DNA of 64,000 bases, taken from Lachnospiraceae bacterium. GTDB lineage: Bacteria; Bacillota; Clostridia; Lachnospirales; Lachnospiraceae. The DNA lies in the NCBI GenBank assembly GCA_900199595.1, contig FZRB01000007.1, positions 62,001 to 126,000 of the forward strand, written 5' to 3'. Of this stretch, positions 35,585-44,238 are shown one piece after another (the stretch's first letter is position 1; every line of letters begins with the position of its first letter). Under the pieces are notes generated by a model, which worked only from the letters and a program-made list of their open reading frames with translations, did not search any database and had not been told where the DNA came from. Both the position numbers and the translations under genes were made by a program.

Positions 35585-36715
35585 TTAGTCTTCGATCGTC
35601 TCTGTTTTGCCAAGTTCAAACCTCATCACAACCGGGTTGTGATCGGTATATTTAAATGCCTCGTCCATATTCTGAACATACTTGCAGGTTACGTTATCAG
35701 ATACGATGAATCCATCCAGAATAACAGTGAAGCTCTTTCCCGGAACATACGGCTCATTAGTGTATCTTGTTGAAGGAATCATTCCCTCTGAGTAGTCTGT
35801 ACATTTAGTGAAGCCTTCAGGAATGATATCATCCGGAAATGGCTCACACCAGGTATAGGTCTTATCAGTTCCCGGATTAAAATACTCTTTTGAATTAACC
35901 GTAAAATCGTGATTGAAGTCTCCACCGCAGATTACATAGTTACCCTTATCATACTCTGCTTTCATGTCAGCAAAAAGCATCTCAAGCTGCGCATTTCCCT
36001 GAGCTGCATCCGTTCCATATGCAGACAGATGCTGGTTGATGAGTATAAGCTCCTTGCCATCTTCTACAGGAATTCTGGAAATGCTGTAGCAGCGGTCCAG
36101 ATCAAGAACCTTCTTGAAGCCTGTTGCTATCGGAAGACTTCTTCTTAATGCTGATGTTATATCACATCTGCTCTGGGTAAGAAGTCCTGACTTGGAAGCA
36201 CCGTGAGGCTCTGTGATAGGATACATCAGATAAGCAGAATCATAGTTCTGGGCAAAAACATTATCAAAAGTTCCTGTTGCAGCGAACTTATCATTTACGA
36301 GATTTCTTTCTTCAACCTGATAACTTCTGGTTGAACCGATATCAACCTCCTGGAAAAGTACAAAATCTGGATTATAGGAGAGCGCAATATCAGTTGTATT
36401 GTTGATACAATTAATTACACTTTCCTTGGATCTGGCACGACTTTCCTTACCCTCATCCATGAAAAATGTAAAGTCGTCGGTATATGCGCCAAAGCCCAGA
36501 TTGTAGGATACTATGGTGTATTCCTCTCCAACCTTGGCGGTTTCTGTAGCATTACCCTCCGGCTGAAGCGCCAGATTGTCCTCTATTCTGGAATATGATA
36601 AGAATACAAATGCCACATAACCTCCTGCCACAAGTATTGCTATCAGAATGATCCAAAGGGGAATTTTCCACCATCTGAACTTTTTCTTCTTTTTTTCTTC
36701 TTTTTTATCTGACAT
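35585..36715 (-). CDS. Membrane-tethered endonuclease/exonuclease/phosphatase family protein
   Basis: A 376-residue protein with one N-terminal helix (IPLWIILIAILVAGGYVAFVF) after a run of Lys (KKEEKKKKKFRWWK), then a DNase I-like fold facing outward. Catalytic segments are SYNLGFGAY, FVLFQEVDIGSTRS, LILINQHLSAYGTDAAQGNAQ, VICGGDFNHDF, VILDGFIVSDNV and YTDHNPVVMRFEL. Metal-dependent phosphodiesterase or nuclease activity is likely; the substrate is unknown. Location beside secreted-protein genes fits an extracellular role. It ends 46 bases before the unknown membrane-protein gene. Confidence 0.85.
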   Translation of the reverse strand: MSDKKEEKKKKKFRWWKIPLWIILIAILVAGGYVAFVFLSYSRIEDNLALQPEGNATETAKVGEEYTIVSYNLGFGAYTDDFTFFMDEGKESRARSKESVINCINNTTDIALSYNPDFVLFQEVDIGSTRSYQVEERNLVNDKFAATGTFDNVFAQNYDSAYLMYPITEPHGASKSGLLTQSRCDITSALRRSLPIATGFKKVLDLDRCYSISRIPVEDGKELILINQHLSAYGTDAAQGNAQLEMLFADMKAEYDKGNYVICGGDFNHDFTVNSKEYFNPGTDKTYTWCEPFPDDIIPEGFTKCTDYSEGMIPSTRYTNEPYVPGKSFTVILDGFIVSDNVTCKYVQNMDEAFKYTDHNPVVMRFELGKTETIED

Positions 36716-36772
36716 TTTCTTCTCCTTTGTAATCGCCTGTAATCATACATATTTTACATCAATCACCTGCAT

Positions 36773-39700
36773 TTACTCAACCGATTTAAGCGATTCAGCC
36801 ATATTTATTTTCTCAAGCTTAAGCTCCATTACGGCATTCACAATTATAGTAAATACAAATGTCAGCACTGTACTTATTATGTAGGTTGCCGGCAGTATCC
36901 TTGTTTTAAATGCAACCATATCAACTATCAGCTGACTCATTATATATCTGTGGAATAATATTCCAAGTCCCAGACCAAAGACTGCCCCGATGGCGGTAAG
37001 CGCAAAGTTTTCTCTAAATACATATGCTGAGGTTTCTTTTCTGAAGAAACCAAGAACCTTTATGGTCGCAATCTCTCTGAGTCTTTCTGTAATATTAATA
37101 TTGGTAAGATTGTAAAGAACTACAAATGCAAGCCCTGCTGCAGAACATATTACAACAAGAACGATGTAGTCCAGACGGCTCATCATCTTAGACATACGCT
37201 CCTTAAACTCTTCGTACAGTGTCACTGCAGTTACATTTTCATTCTTTCCTATTGCAGCCTGAGCCTTATATATATCTTCTCCATCAGGGAAGTTCATAAA
37301 GGCGGCATTCATATTCAGAGTTTCTCCCAGCTCTTTCTCCATAGTTTCTTTGGAAATAAATGCATAGTTATATACATGATTTTCAAAGACTCCGGCGACC
37401 TTTACATGAACCTCCTTCATATCTTCATTTCTGAAGATAACCTCATCACCAATTTTGGCATCATAACGTTCTGAAAGCGCCTCACACAGATAGACCTCGC
37501 CCGGTCCCGGATAACCAAGTTCCTTTCCGTCCTTGGTATGAAGCCTCATATATCTTTCAAGTCCCTCATTTTCATTAAGAGAAATCAGTGTCGTTTCTTT
37601 TATATAATCTCCTGAAAGCATATCCCAGGATCCCTGATACATAAGAAGACTGTCTTTACAATTGTCTTTAAGTACCTCCTCAAGCTCTTCAGGAATCTTA
37701 TCACCTTCAACATCCTTTATACTTATAGATGCATCCGCTATCAGGATTTCACCATACTGAACCTCTGCAAAATCCCCTACCGAATCCCTTATACCGAAGC
37801 CTGCTATAAGAAGCGCTGTGCAGCCTCCTATTCCGATTATCATCATGAAAAACCGTCTTTTGTATCTGAACAGATTCCTTATAGATATCTTATGCAGGAA
37901 TTTCAGCCTGTTCCAGATTACAGGTACATATTCCAGGAGAACTCTCTTTCCTGCCTTTGGAGCTTTAGGCCTCATAAGGCTTGCTGCAGTCTCCCCAAGC
38001 TCATATCTGCAGGACATCCAGGTAGTTCCAAGCGAACAGATCATTGCAGCAGCAAATGCACAGAGTGCAAGCTTCCAGTCAAATACATAATTCATAGGAA
38101 GCGCATGATACATAAGCTGATAGGTATGCCAGATAACACCCGGGAATAGGATTATACCAATCGGATATCCTATCAGACAGCCTAGAAAAGCTGCACTTCC
38201 CGAATAGAACATATACTTGCTCATTATAGACTGCTCAGAATAACCAAGAGCCTTCAGGACACCTATCTGTGTCCTCTGCTCTTCCACCATACGACTCATA
38301 GTTGTGATGCAGACCAGTGCTGCAACAAGCACAAAGAATACTGGGAAGACCTTTGCCACCTGTGCCACTATTTCTGAGTCATTTTCAAAGCAGGCATAGC
38401 CGATATTTGTGTTTCTTTCAAGGACAAATGTATCGGGGCTCTCAACATCCGCAAGATCTGCCTTTGCATCCTCGATCTTCTTCTCGGCATCTGCTATTTT
38501 TTCATCAAATTCCTTTACTCCGTCTTCATATTCCTTAAGGCCGTCCTCATACTCTTTTACCCCGTCTTCATATTCCTTAAGGCCGTCCTCATATTCCTTT
38601 TCTCCGTCCTCATATTTTCTCTTACCATCATAATACTCAGCTAAGCCATTTTCGTACTCATTCTTTCCCTTCTCATATTCTGCCAGACCTTCCTCATACT
38701 TTTTCTTTCCCTTCTCGTACTCGGAAACTCCTTTATCATATTCCTTTTTACCTTTTTCGTACTGCTCCTCACCCTCTAAATACTTCTTTTTTCCACTTTC
38801 AAGTTCTTTTTTTGCCTTATCCAGCTCCTCCTGCTTTTCTTTCAGTTCACTTTTTCCATCTTCCAGCTGTGTTCTTGCTTCCGTGAGAAGCTTCTTTCCT
38901 GCTTCCAGTTCAATACCTGCAAGGGTCAGAGTTGTTTTCTGATCAGCAGGAAGACTGTCCCACATAGGCTTCACCATTTCCATCTGGGCCTTGTATTCTG
39001 CTTCCTTCTTTGAAAATGCCTCTTCCTGTTTAGTTAATTCCTTATCACTTGCTTCAAGTGCTGCCTTTGCAGTATCAATAGCAGTCTGGCCTGCAGCTAT
39101 TTCTATCTTGCCTTTATCTATTTCCTCTTTTGCCTTTTCCAGCTCTGACTTGGCATCATCCAGCTCAGCCTTACCCTTATTTAATTCCTTTTCTGCCTTT
39201 TCCAGCTCTGATTTGGCATCATCCAGTTCTTTTTTACCATCATCCAGTTCAGCCTTTGCATCTACCAGCTTAGACGACGCATCACCGAGCTTAACCTTGG
39301 AATCATCGAGAGTCTCTCTTGCATCTGCAAGCTCTTCATCGGCATCCTTCAGCTTTTTCTTACCATCATCCAGCTCTTTCTTTGCATCCCTAAGCTCCTT
39401 CTCGCCATCTGCCTTCTTATCTTTGAGTTCCTGCTCACCGTCTGCTATCTTCTGATTTGCATCATCAATCAGCCTTTCATATCTCTTTTCTGCCTGATCC
39501 TCACTAATGGACTCCCACTCATCCTTTTTCTCCTTCATGTAGTCCTTGTACTGCTTTGAATAAAGCACATAATCCTGGTCAAACTTTACAAATATCTCCG
39601 TATATATATCCGAGTCAAATGCATTCTTTGGAACATACAAAAATCCATTTATGGTTCCGGTACCTATAGAAGTAGTTCCTCTCTCAAAGTTAATATAGTA

Positions 39701-40291
39701 AGAAGAATCAACCCATCCAACAACCTTAAATCGTTTCTTTTTGAACATATCCAGAGTATCTTCTTCGTTTGTATCCAGTATCTCTATCTCCTCACCTACT
39801 TCAGGCTTTTCATCTATAGCAGAATCAACCACACACTCATCCTCAGCCTCAGGAAGCCTGCCCTTTACTATCTGAAGCTTATTTATATCCTCCGGAAGAG
39901 AATGAAACTTAAAGACATATTCCGAATTGGATTCATTTCTCATCAGATTATTATCATTTGTTTCTTTCTCTTCAGATTCTATATTTACATTGTTTTCAGG
40001 AAATACACAGATAACATCCACTGAATATGAACCCTCTGCATATCTCACATCCTGCTGCTTTCTTATTGCTTCAACATCCTCTTCTTCCCATCCGAGAGTT
40101 GATACCAGACGATAATCAAAGAGCTGATTATCTCTAAAATATACATCTACTGTATGAACCATAGCCGGAGTAGTAATTCTTACACCAGAAAAAAAGCCGA
40201 CTCCCAGAGCTATAATAGCAAAGATAGCAAAGAAGCGGCCAAAGGTCTGCTTTATCTCACGATATGTAGTTTTACGTAAATTTTTATTCAT
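36773..40291 (-). CDS. FtsX-type ABC permease with long heptad coiled-coil insert
   Basis: A 1172-residue protein with two FtsX-like permease cores. The first helix is near residues 18-40; an outer region leads to a coiled coil from about 265 to 640 made of Lys/Glu/Asp heptads (for example KEYEDGL and KEYEDGV repeated in tandem). The membrane cores are near 665-800 and 1035-1165, with TTMSRMVEEQRTQIGVLKALGYSEQSI and TERLREIATIKVLGFFRKE typical of MacB/LolC-like permeases. Such transporters work as mechanotransmission exporters rather than channels; the partner ATPase is the next gene upstream. The coiled coil may reach across the cell wall (inference). Substrate unknown. Confidence 0.88.
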   Translation of the reverse strand: MNKNLRKTTYREIKQTFGRFFAIFAIIALGVGFFSGVRITTPAMVHTVDVYFRDNQLFDYRLVSTLGWEEEDVEAIRKQQDVRYAEGSYSVDVICVFPENNVNIESEEKETNDNNLMRNESNSEYVFKFHSLPEDINKLQIVKGRLPEAEDECVVDSAIDEKPEVGEEIEILDTNEEDTLDMFKKKRFKVVGWVDSSYYINFERGTTSIGTGTINGFLYVPKNAFDSDIYTEIFVKFDQDYVLYSKQYKDYMKEKKDEWESISEDQAEKRYERLIDDANQKIADGEQELKDKKADGEKELRDAKKELDDGKKKLKDADEELADARETLDDSKVKLGDASSKLVDAKAELDDGKKELDDAKSELEKAEKELNKGKAELDDAKSELEKAKEEIDKGKIEIAAGQTAIDTAKAALEASDKELTKQEEAFSKKEAEYKAQMEMVKPMWDSLPADQKTTLTLAGIELEAGKKLLTEARTQLEDGKSELKEKQEELDKAKKELESGKKKYLEGEEQYEKGKKEYDKGVSEYEKGKKKYEEGLAEYEKGKNEYENGLAEYYDGKRKYEDGEKEYEDGLKEYEDGVKEYEDGLKEYEDGVKEFDEKIADAEKKIEDAKADLADVESPDTFVLERNTNIGYACFENDSEIVAQVAKVFPVFFVLVAALVCITTMSRMVEEQRTQIGVLKALGYSEQSIMSKYMFYSGSAAFLGCLIGYPIGIILFPGVIWHTYQLMYHALPMNYVFDWKLALCAFAAAMICSLGTTWMSCRYELGETAASLMRPKAPKAGKRVLLEYVPVIWNRLKFLHKISIRNLFRYKRRFFMMIIGIGGCTALLIAGFGIRDSVGDFAEVQYGEILIADASISIKDVEGDKIPEELEEVLKDNCKDSLLMYQGSWDMLSGDYIKETTLISLNENEGLERYMRLHTKDGKELGYPGPGEVYLCEALSERYDAKIGDEVIFRNEDMKEVHVKVAGVFENHVYNYAFISKETMEKELGETLNMNAAFMNFPDGEDIYKAQAAIGKNENVTAVTLYEEFKERMSKMMSRLDYIVLVVICSAAGLAFVVLYNLTNINITERLREIATIKVLGFFRKETSAYVFRENFALTAIGAVFGLGLGILFHRYIMSQLIVDMVAFKTRILPATYIISTVLTFVFTIIVNAVMELKLEKINMAESLKSVE

Positions 40292-40350
40292 ATATCAGAC
40301 AGTTCTTCTTCCATTTCAAGAAATGATATCAAAATTCTTCTGGCAGCATA

Positions 40351-41055
40351 TCACCACTCTATCTCGGATATATCCACCGGACTATCGTTCATTTTTATGC
40401 TCGATATGGTTCCACTCTTAACCTTTATAACTCTGTCTGCCATGGCAGTTATTGCCTGATTATGAGTGATAACTATAACAGTCATTCCATTATTTCGACA
40501 GGTATCCTGAAGAAGCTTTAGAACAGATTTTCCTGTGTTATAATCAAGAGCTCCTGTAGGCTCATCACAGAGCAGGAGCTTTGGATTCTTTGCAAGAGCT
40601 CTTGCAATAGCTACTCTCTGCTGCTCACCACCGGACAGCTGCGCAGGAAAGTTTCTCATTCTTTCCTCCAGTCCGACCTCTGCAAGAACCGTGGCAGCAT
40701 CTATAGGATCCTTTGTCAGTTCTGATGCCAGTTCAACATTTTCCAATGCCGTCAGATTCTGGACGAGATTATAGAACTGAAACACAAAACCGACATCATA
40801 CCTTCTGTATGCTGTCAGTTCCTTTTTCTTATATTTCGATATATCATTTCCATCGATTATTACCTGACCCGAGGTCATGGTATCCATACCCCCAAGGATA
40901 TTAAGGATTGTTGTTTTTCCGGCACCGGAAGCACCTACGATAACACAGAACTCACCCTTTTCTATCTCAAAATTAACATCTCTTAAGGCATGTATCTCAA
41001 CCTCTCCGGTTTTATATATCTTTTTTACATTTTTAAACTCTACATATGAACTCAT
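40351..41055 (-). CDS. ABC transporter ATP-binding protein (MacB/LolD-like)
   Basis: A 234-residue ATPase: Walker A VGASGAGKTTIL, Q-loop VFQFYNLVQNLTALENVEL, signature LSGGEQQRVAIARAL, Walker B LLLCDEPTGALD and H-loop VIVITHN. AGGTG nine bases before the ATG at 41055 is chosen over an in-frame ATG 24 bases earlier. It precedes the FtsX-type permease by 59 bases and would power it. A promoter and a shared operator-like palindrome lie just upstream. Confidence 0.92.
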   Translation of the reverse strand: MSSYVEFKNVKKIYKTGEVEIHALRDVNFEIEKGEFCVIVGASGAGKTTILNILGGMDTMTSGQVIIDGNDISKYKKKELTAYRRYDVGFVFQFYNLVQNLTALENVELASELTKDPIDAATVLAEVGLEERMRNFPAQLSGGEQQRVAIARALAKNPKLLLCDEPTGALDYNTGKSVLKLLQDTCRNNGMTVIVITHNQAITAMADRVIKVKSGTISSIKMNDSPVDISEIEW

Positions 41056-41087
41056 AAAAATGGCACCTGTTCTAATCAATTTATGTC

Positions 41088-41117
41088 ATTATAATAATTC
41101 TATACACTTAACGTCAA
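41088..41117 (-). promoter_or_regulatory. Promoter of the exporter operon
   Basis: On the minus strand, TTGACG (41117-41112), 18-base spacer, TATAAT (41093-41088), 33 bases before the start codon. Confidence 0.65.
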
Positions 41118-41119
41118 GC

Positions 41120-41148
41120 CAAAAGACCTTTTGACCAGTAGTCTTTTG
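41120..41148. promoter_or_regulatory. Inverted repeat between divergent promoters, probable operator
   Basis: CAAAAGAC and GTCTTTTG form perfect 8-bp arms around 13 bases, with a nested GACCAGTAGTC. It overlaps the -35 box of the rightward promoter and abuts the -35 box of the leftward one. GACnnnnnGTC cores are common TetR-type sites; no regulator gene lies beside it, so this is inference. Confidence 0.5.
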
Positions 41149-41159
41149 CGTGTTAAAAT
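41131..41159 (+). promoter_or_regulatory. Promoter of the divergent membrane-protein gene
   Basis: TTGACC (41131-41136), 17-base spacer, TAAAAT (41154-41159), 34 bases before the start codon. Confidence 0.65.
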
Positions 41160-41193
41160 CTATTAATATATTACTTTTGAAAAGGAAAAAAAT

Positions 41194-42141
41194 ATGGAAT
41201 TAAAAAAAGACCCCATAATATACGATGAAACACCCGGCCAGACTGTTTCTGATGCAAAGAAGAATCTCAGTAATGACTATTCACGAAGCGGAACCAACAC
41301 TACCTATGTGGGTGTACAGGCTGCAGAGTACGATGACAAAATAGAGAAGAATTCCTTTAGAATATCTGAAGAGGAAATGAAAAAGGCTCTTTCAAAAACA
41401 GCCCATGAAAAAAAGGAACAGAATTCCAAGATACTTCTCGTAACAGAAATAATCACATATCTTGCATTTGCATTTCTTGTTTTTACTGTTTTCAGAACAT
41501 CGAGACTTGAAGCCTACGATATCATTTATAACATGAAAAATGTATCGCTGGCTCTGATGATCCTGACGGGTGTTCTTATAATCGATGCTCTTTTTGTTTT
41601 CTTCCTGGAAGCCAGAAAGCCCATGCTTTTTATCTTTGCAGCTATTCTGGGAGTATTTTATCCCATATATCGCAGCAAAATCGTCAATGGGCGTTTGGGA
41701 ATCGGAGTTGTCTGCTCACTTCTCACCTGCTTCGCGTGGATCATGCTCTTTGTAACTGCAGGTCAGGCCGTAACAAAATATGGTAAAGAAATCATATATA
41801 CAGAGGATGAATTTACCAGGCATGAAGCGGTAGCCCTTATGGAGCAGGAAAATGCCAACGGAAAGCCTCTGGGTATAGTGATCAAAAATATTGACAAAAA
41901 AGGTATTCTGGAGATAACCGCTTCTGAATCAGGTGATAAAACCACACTTATTGTCTCAGGTGTCGGTCCCAAGGATATCAACATAGGTAATCTGAACTTT
42001 AACAATCCGAACGGAATCAATATCGATCTCACATTTGAGAAAAAAACAGAAACCGATCCATATGAAATAAAGGACATATCCTTTGACGATACGTCCCTTA
42101 CTTCCTCCCAGCAGAAAAAATTCTGGGCTACTTTGCAGTGA
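41194..42141 (+). CDS. Membrane protein of unknown function
   Basis: A 315-residue protein with a charged N-terminal region of about 78 residues, four helices (about 80-100, 114-138, 142-157 and 167-188), and a C-terminal soluble domain of about 125 residues that includes NIDKKGILEITASESGDKTTLIVSGVG. No family is recognised. It is transcribed divergently from the exporter ATPase gene, and the shared operator suggests common control. AAAGGAAAAAAAT precedes the ATG. Confidence 0.65.
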   Translation: MELKKDPIIYDETPGQTVSDAKKNLSNDYSRSGTNTTYVGVQAAEYDDKIEKNSFRISEEEMKKALSKTAHEKKEQNSKILLVTEIITYLAFAFLVFTVFRTSRLEAYDIIYNMKNVSLALMILTGVLIIDALFVFFLEARKPMLFIFAAILGVFYPIYRSKIVNGRLGIGVVCSLLTCFAWIMLFVTAGQAVTKYGKEIIYTEDEFTRHEAVALMEQENANGKPLGIVIKNIDKKGILEITASESGDKTTLIVSGVGPKDINIGNLNFNNPNGINIDLTFEKKTETDPYEIKDISFDDTSLTSSQQKKFWATLQ

Positions 42142-42156
42142 TAAGATAATCTTATC
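42140..42156 (+). terminator. Small palindrome across two convergent stop codons, possible weak terminator
   Basis: GATAAGAT and ATCTTATC arms, followed on the plus strand by GTTTTCC. It covers the stops of both the membrane-protein gene and the ABC permease gene. Confidence 0.35.
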
Positions 42157-43114
42157 GTTTTCCTTTGTCGTATATCTCTCCCAGCGCACGTGGACTATTG
42201 TTGTGCTTACTGAAGAATATCAGCAGCAATAGCGTTAATACGTAAGGGATTATTCTTACCAGATCATTATAGGTCGAAGGCATACCCAGCTGCTGAATAA
42301 GCATCTGGCCGCCGCTTCTTGCAAATCCGAAAATAAGGCAGGCTCCGAGCGTCGGAAGTATCGACCAGTTACCAAATATAAGCGCAGCGATAGAGAGATA
42401 TCCAAAGCCAAGATAAATATCAGGCGAAAAGTTTGCCGTAATGGAATATGCATAGCTCATACCCGCTATTGCCGACAGACCACCTGAAATCACTACTGAT
42501 ATCAGTCTTACACGATTCACATTTATACCGGCAGCATCTGCTGCATGTGGATTATCACCACAGGCTCTTAAATGCATTCCAAATGGTGTTTTATACATTA
42601 TATACCACATAACTACAGCTATAATTACTATTATTACCTCAAATGGGTATACATTTCTGAAAAAAGCTCCAAGAACAGGAATCCTGGAAATGCCCGGAAC
42701 AGAGAATCTGACACTAGTTCCAAGTACAAATTTATTGGAGGTCTGTTCAAATATACCTTCATTCAGACGTTTTGTCAGGAAGCTTGTAAGTGCTGCTGCA
42801 AGAATATTTACTACAACACCACTGATAACCTGATTAGCTTTGAATTTGATACACATTACTACGTGAACCAGAGAAAAGAGCATCCCCCCAATAACAGCAG
42901 CAATAAATGAAACATAATACGGCACCTGTGAAGAACCACCAAACTGCTGCATCAGCAGCACTGCCGTAAATGCCCCAAAGAAAGCTCCAAATCCCTGAAG
43001 TCCCTCAAGCGCAAGATTAGTGATTCCACTCTTCTCACTGAATATTCCGCCTATCGCCATTATGAACATAGGAAGTGCAAAGGCAAGACCATCAATAATT
43101 ATATTATCTATCAT
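42152..43114 (-). CDS. Nucleoside-type ABC transporter permease (NupQ/BmpD-like)
   Basis: A 320-residue membrane protein of the BPD_transp_2 family with about nine helices. Typical segments are GGIFSEKSGITNLALEGLQGFGAFFGAF near the N-terminus and MHLRACGDNPHAADAAGINVNRVRLISVVISGGLSAIAG in the coupling region. It pairs with the next permease upstream, its ATG overlapping that gene's stop by four bases. Together with the ATPase and BMP lipoprotein it makes a nucleoside importer of the B. subtilis NupNOPQ type; nucleosides are the likely substrate (family knowledge). Confidence 0.9.
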   Translation of the reverse strand: MIDNIIIDGLAFALPMFIMAIGGIFSEKSGITNLALEGLQGFGAFFGAFTAVLLMQQFGGSSQVPYYVSFIAAVIGGMLFSLVHVVMCIKFKANQVISGVVVNILAAALTSFLTKRLNEGIFEQTSNKFVLGTSVRFSVPGISRIPVLGAFFRNVYPFEVIIVIIAVVMWYIMYKTPFGMHLRACGDNPHAADAAGINVNRVRLISVVISGGLSAIAGMSYAYSITANFSPDIYLGFGYLSIAALIFGNWSILPTLGACLIFGFARSGGQMLIQQLGMPSTYNDLVRIIPYVLTLLLLIFFSKHNNSPRALGEIYDKGKR

Positions 43115-44238
43115 ACCTTTTCCACCTCCTTTTTGTCTTTAATCTCCATGCTTATCTTTTCGATATATAATCTAAGAAATTCTGAGCATGCAGCAAATAT
43201 CAGTATTACCGATGTGATCAGGTCTGATATTTCTATTTCAACTCCCTGCTGCGAGCTCATATATATAGAACCCTTGGATATCACAGTTACCAGGAAGGAT
43301 GCAAATATACAGCCTATCGGATCACAGCATCCCAGCAATGCAACGGCAATAGCATTAAATCCCATGCTCGGAACAACTCCCGGTTGAATAGATGCAGTGT
43401 ACCCACAGAAATAAGTGACACCGGCAAGTCCAGCAAGAGCACCTGAGATAGTCATTGCTAGGATCAGATTTTTCGATATGCTGATACCGGCATATTCTGC
43501 CGCCTTCTTTCCAAGTCCGACAGCCTGTATCTCAAATCCTGTCGTTGTTCTGTTGATCAAAAACCAGACAATAATCGCAACCAATATGGCAAGCGGAAAA
43601 GCAAGCGGTATATCAAACTTAAGCTCAAAGGCCCTGACACTGACAAGCGTGAGTCTTGCCTCATCGGAAATTGTCTTACTTTGTCTTGATACAGAATCTA
43701 CGAAAAATGTATTAATGAAAAATGTAAATATATACATAAGCGTATAATTTATCATTATCGAAGAAACAACTTCATTGATATTAAATCTATATTTAAGCCA
43801 TCCTATCAGCGCACCAACCAGTGCACCCGATATCATACCTATAATAAGCACCAGCGGCTTAGCTATAGGAGCAGGAAGAGAAGAATAACCAACAGTTATA
43901 CTGGCCATGAATCCCGCTGTAAGCATCATCCCTGAAACACCTATATTGAAAAGACCTGCCTTGAGAGCAACTGCAACTGCCAGTGCAGCAAATATCATAG
44001 GTGTAAGGGCATCAAGAAAGCTCATAAAATCAGTAAACATATTCTGTCGCCCGGCATAATTCTGTTTCATAAGCAGTCCTGAACCCTGAAACAGATTACC
44101 ATAGGCTGAAAGAGGATTTTTACCAATGGCAATGAAAATCAATGTTCCAACCAGAAGACTTATAACAATCGAAAACAGGGATATCCTGACCATTTGAAGC
44201 TTCTCTCCACCAAGAAGCTTTATAAGTACTTTTTTCAT
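43111..44238 (-). CDS. Nucleoside-type ABC transporter permease (NupP/BmpC-like)
   Basis: A 375-residue BPD_transp_2 family permease with about ten helices. Features are LFQGSGLLMKQNY after the first helix, ALKAGLFNIGVSGMMLTAGF, the coupling segment FEIQAVGLGKKAAEYAGISISKN and a C-terminal cytosolic tail. It overlaps the ATPase gene by four bases upstream and the other permease gene by four bases downstream, an arrangement that favours balanced translation. Confidence 0.9.
   Translation of the reverse strand: MKKVLIKLLGGEKLQMVRISLFSIVISLLVGTLIFIAIGKNPLSAYGNLFQGSGLLMKQNYAGRQNMFTDFMSFLDALTPMIFAALAVAVALKAGLFNIGVSGMMLTAGFMASITVGYSSLPAPIAKPLVLIIGMISGALVGALIGWLKYRFNINEVVSSIMINYTLMYIFTFFINTFFVDSVSRQSKTISDEARLTLVSVRAFELKFDIPLAFPLAILVAIIVWFLINRTTTGFEIQAVGLGKKAAEYAGISISKNLILAMTISGALAGLAGVTYFCGYTASIQPGVVPSMGFNAIAVALLGCCDPIGCIFASFLVTVISKGSIYMSSQQGVEIEISDLITSVILIFAACSEFLRLYIEKISMEIKDKKEVEKV

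Noticed and set aside
38991-39455. Ser-rich plus-strand frame opposite the permease coiled coil
   Set aside because: A composition artefact of the Lys/Glu/Asp/Ala heptad codons on the other strand.
38470-39480. Tandem repeats as a possible assembly error
   Set aside because: They encode in-frame heptads of a coiled coil with differing codons, typical of this permease family.
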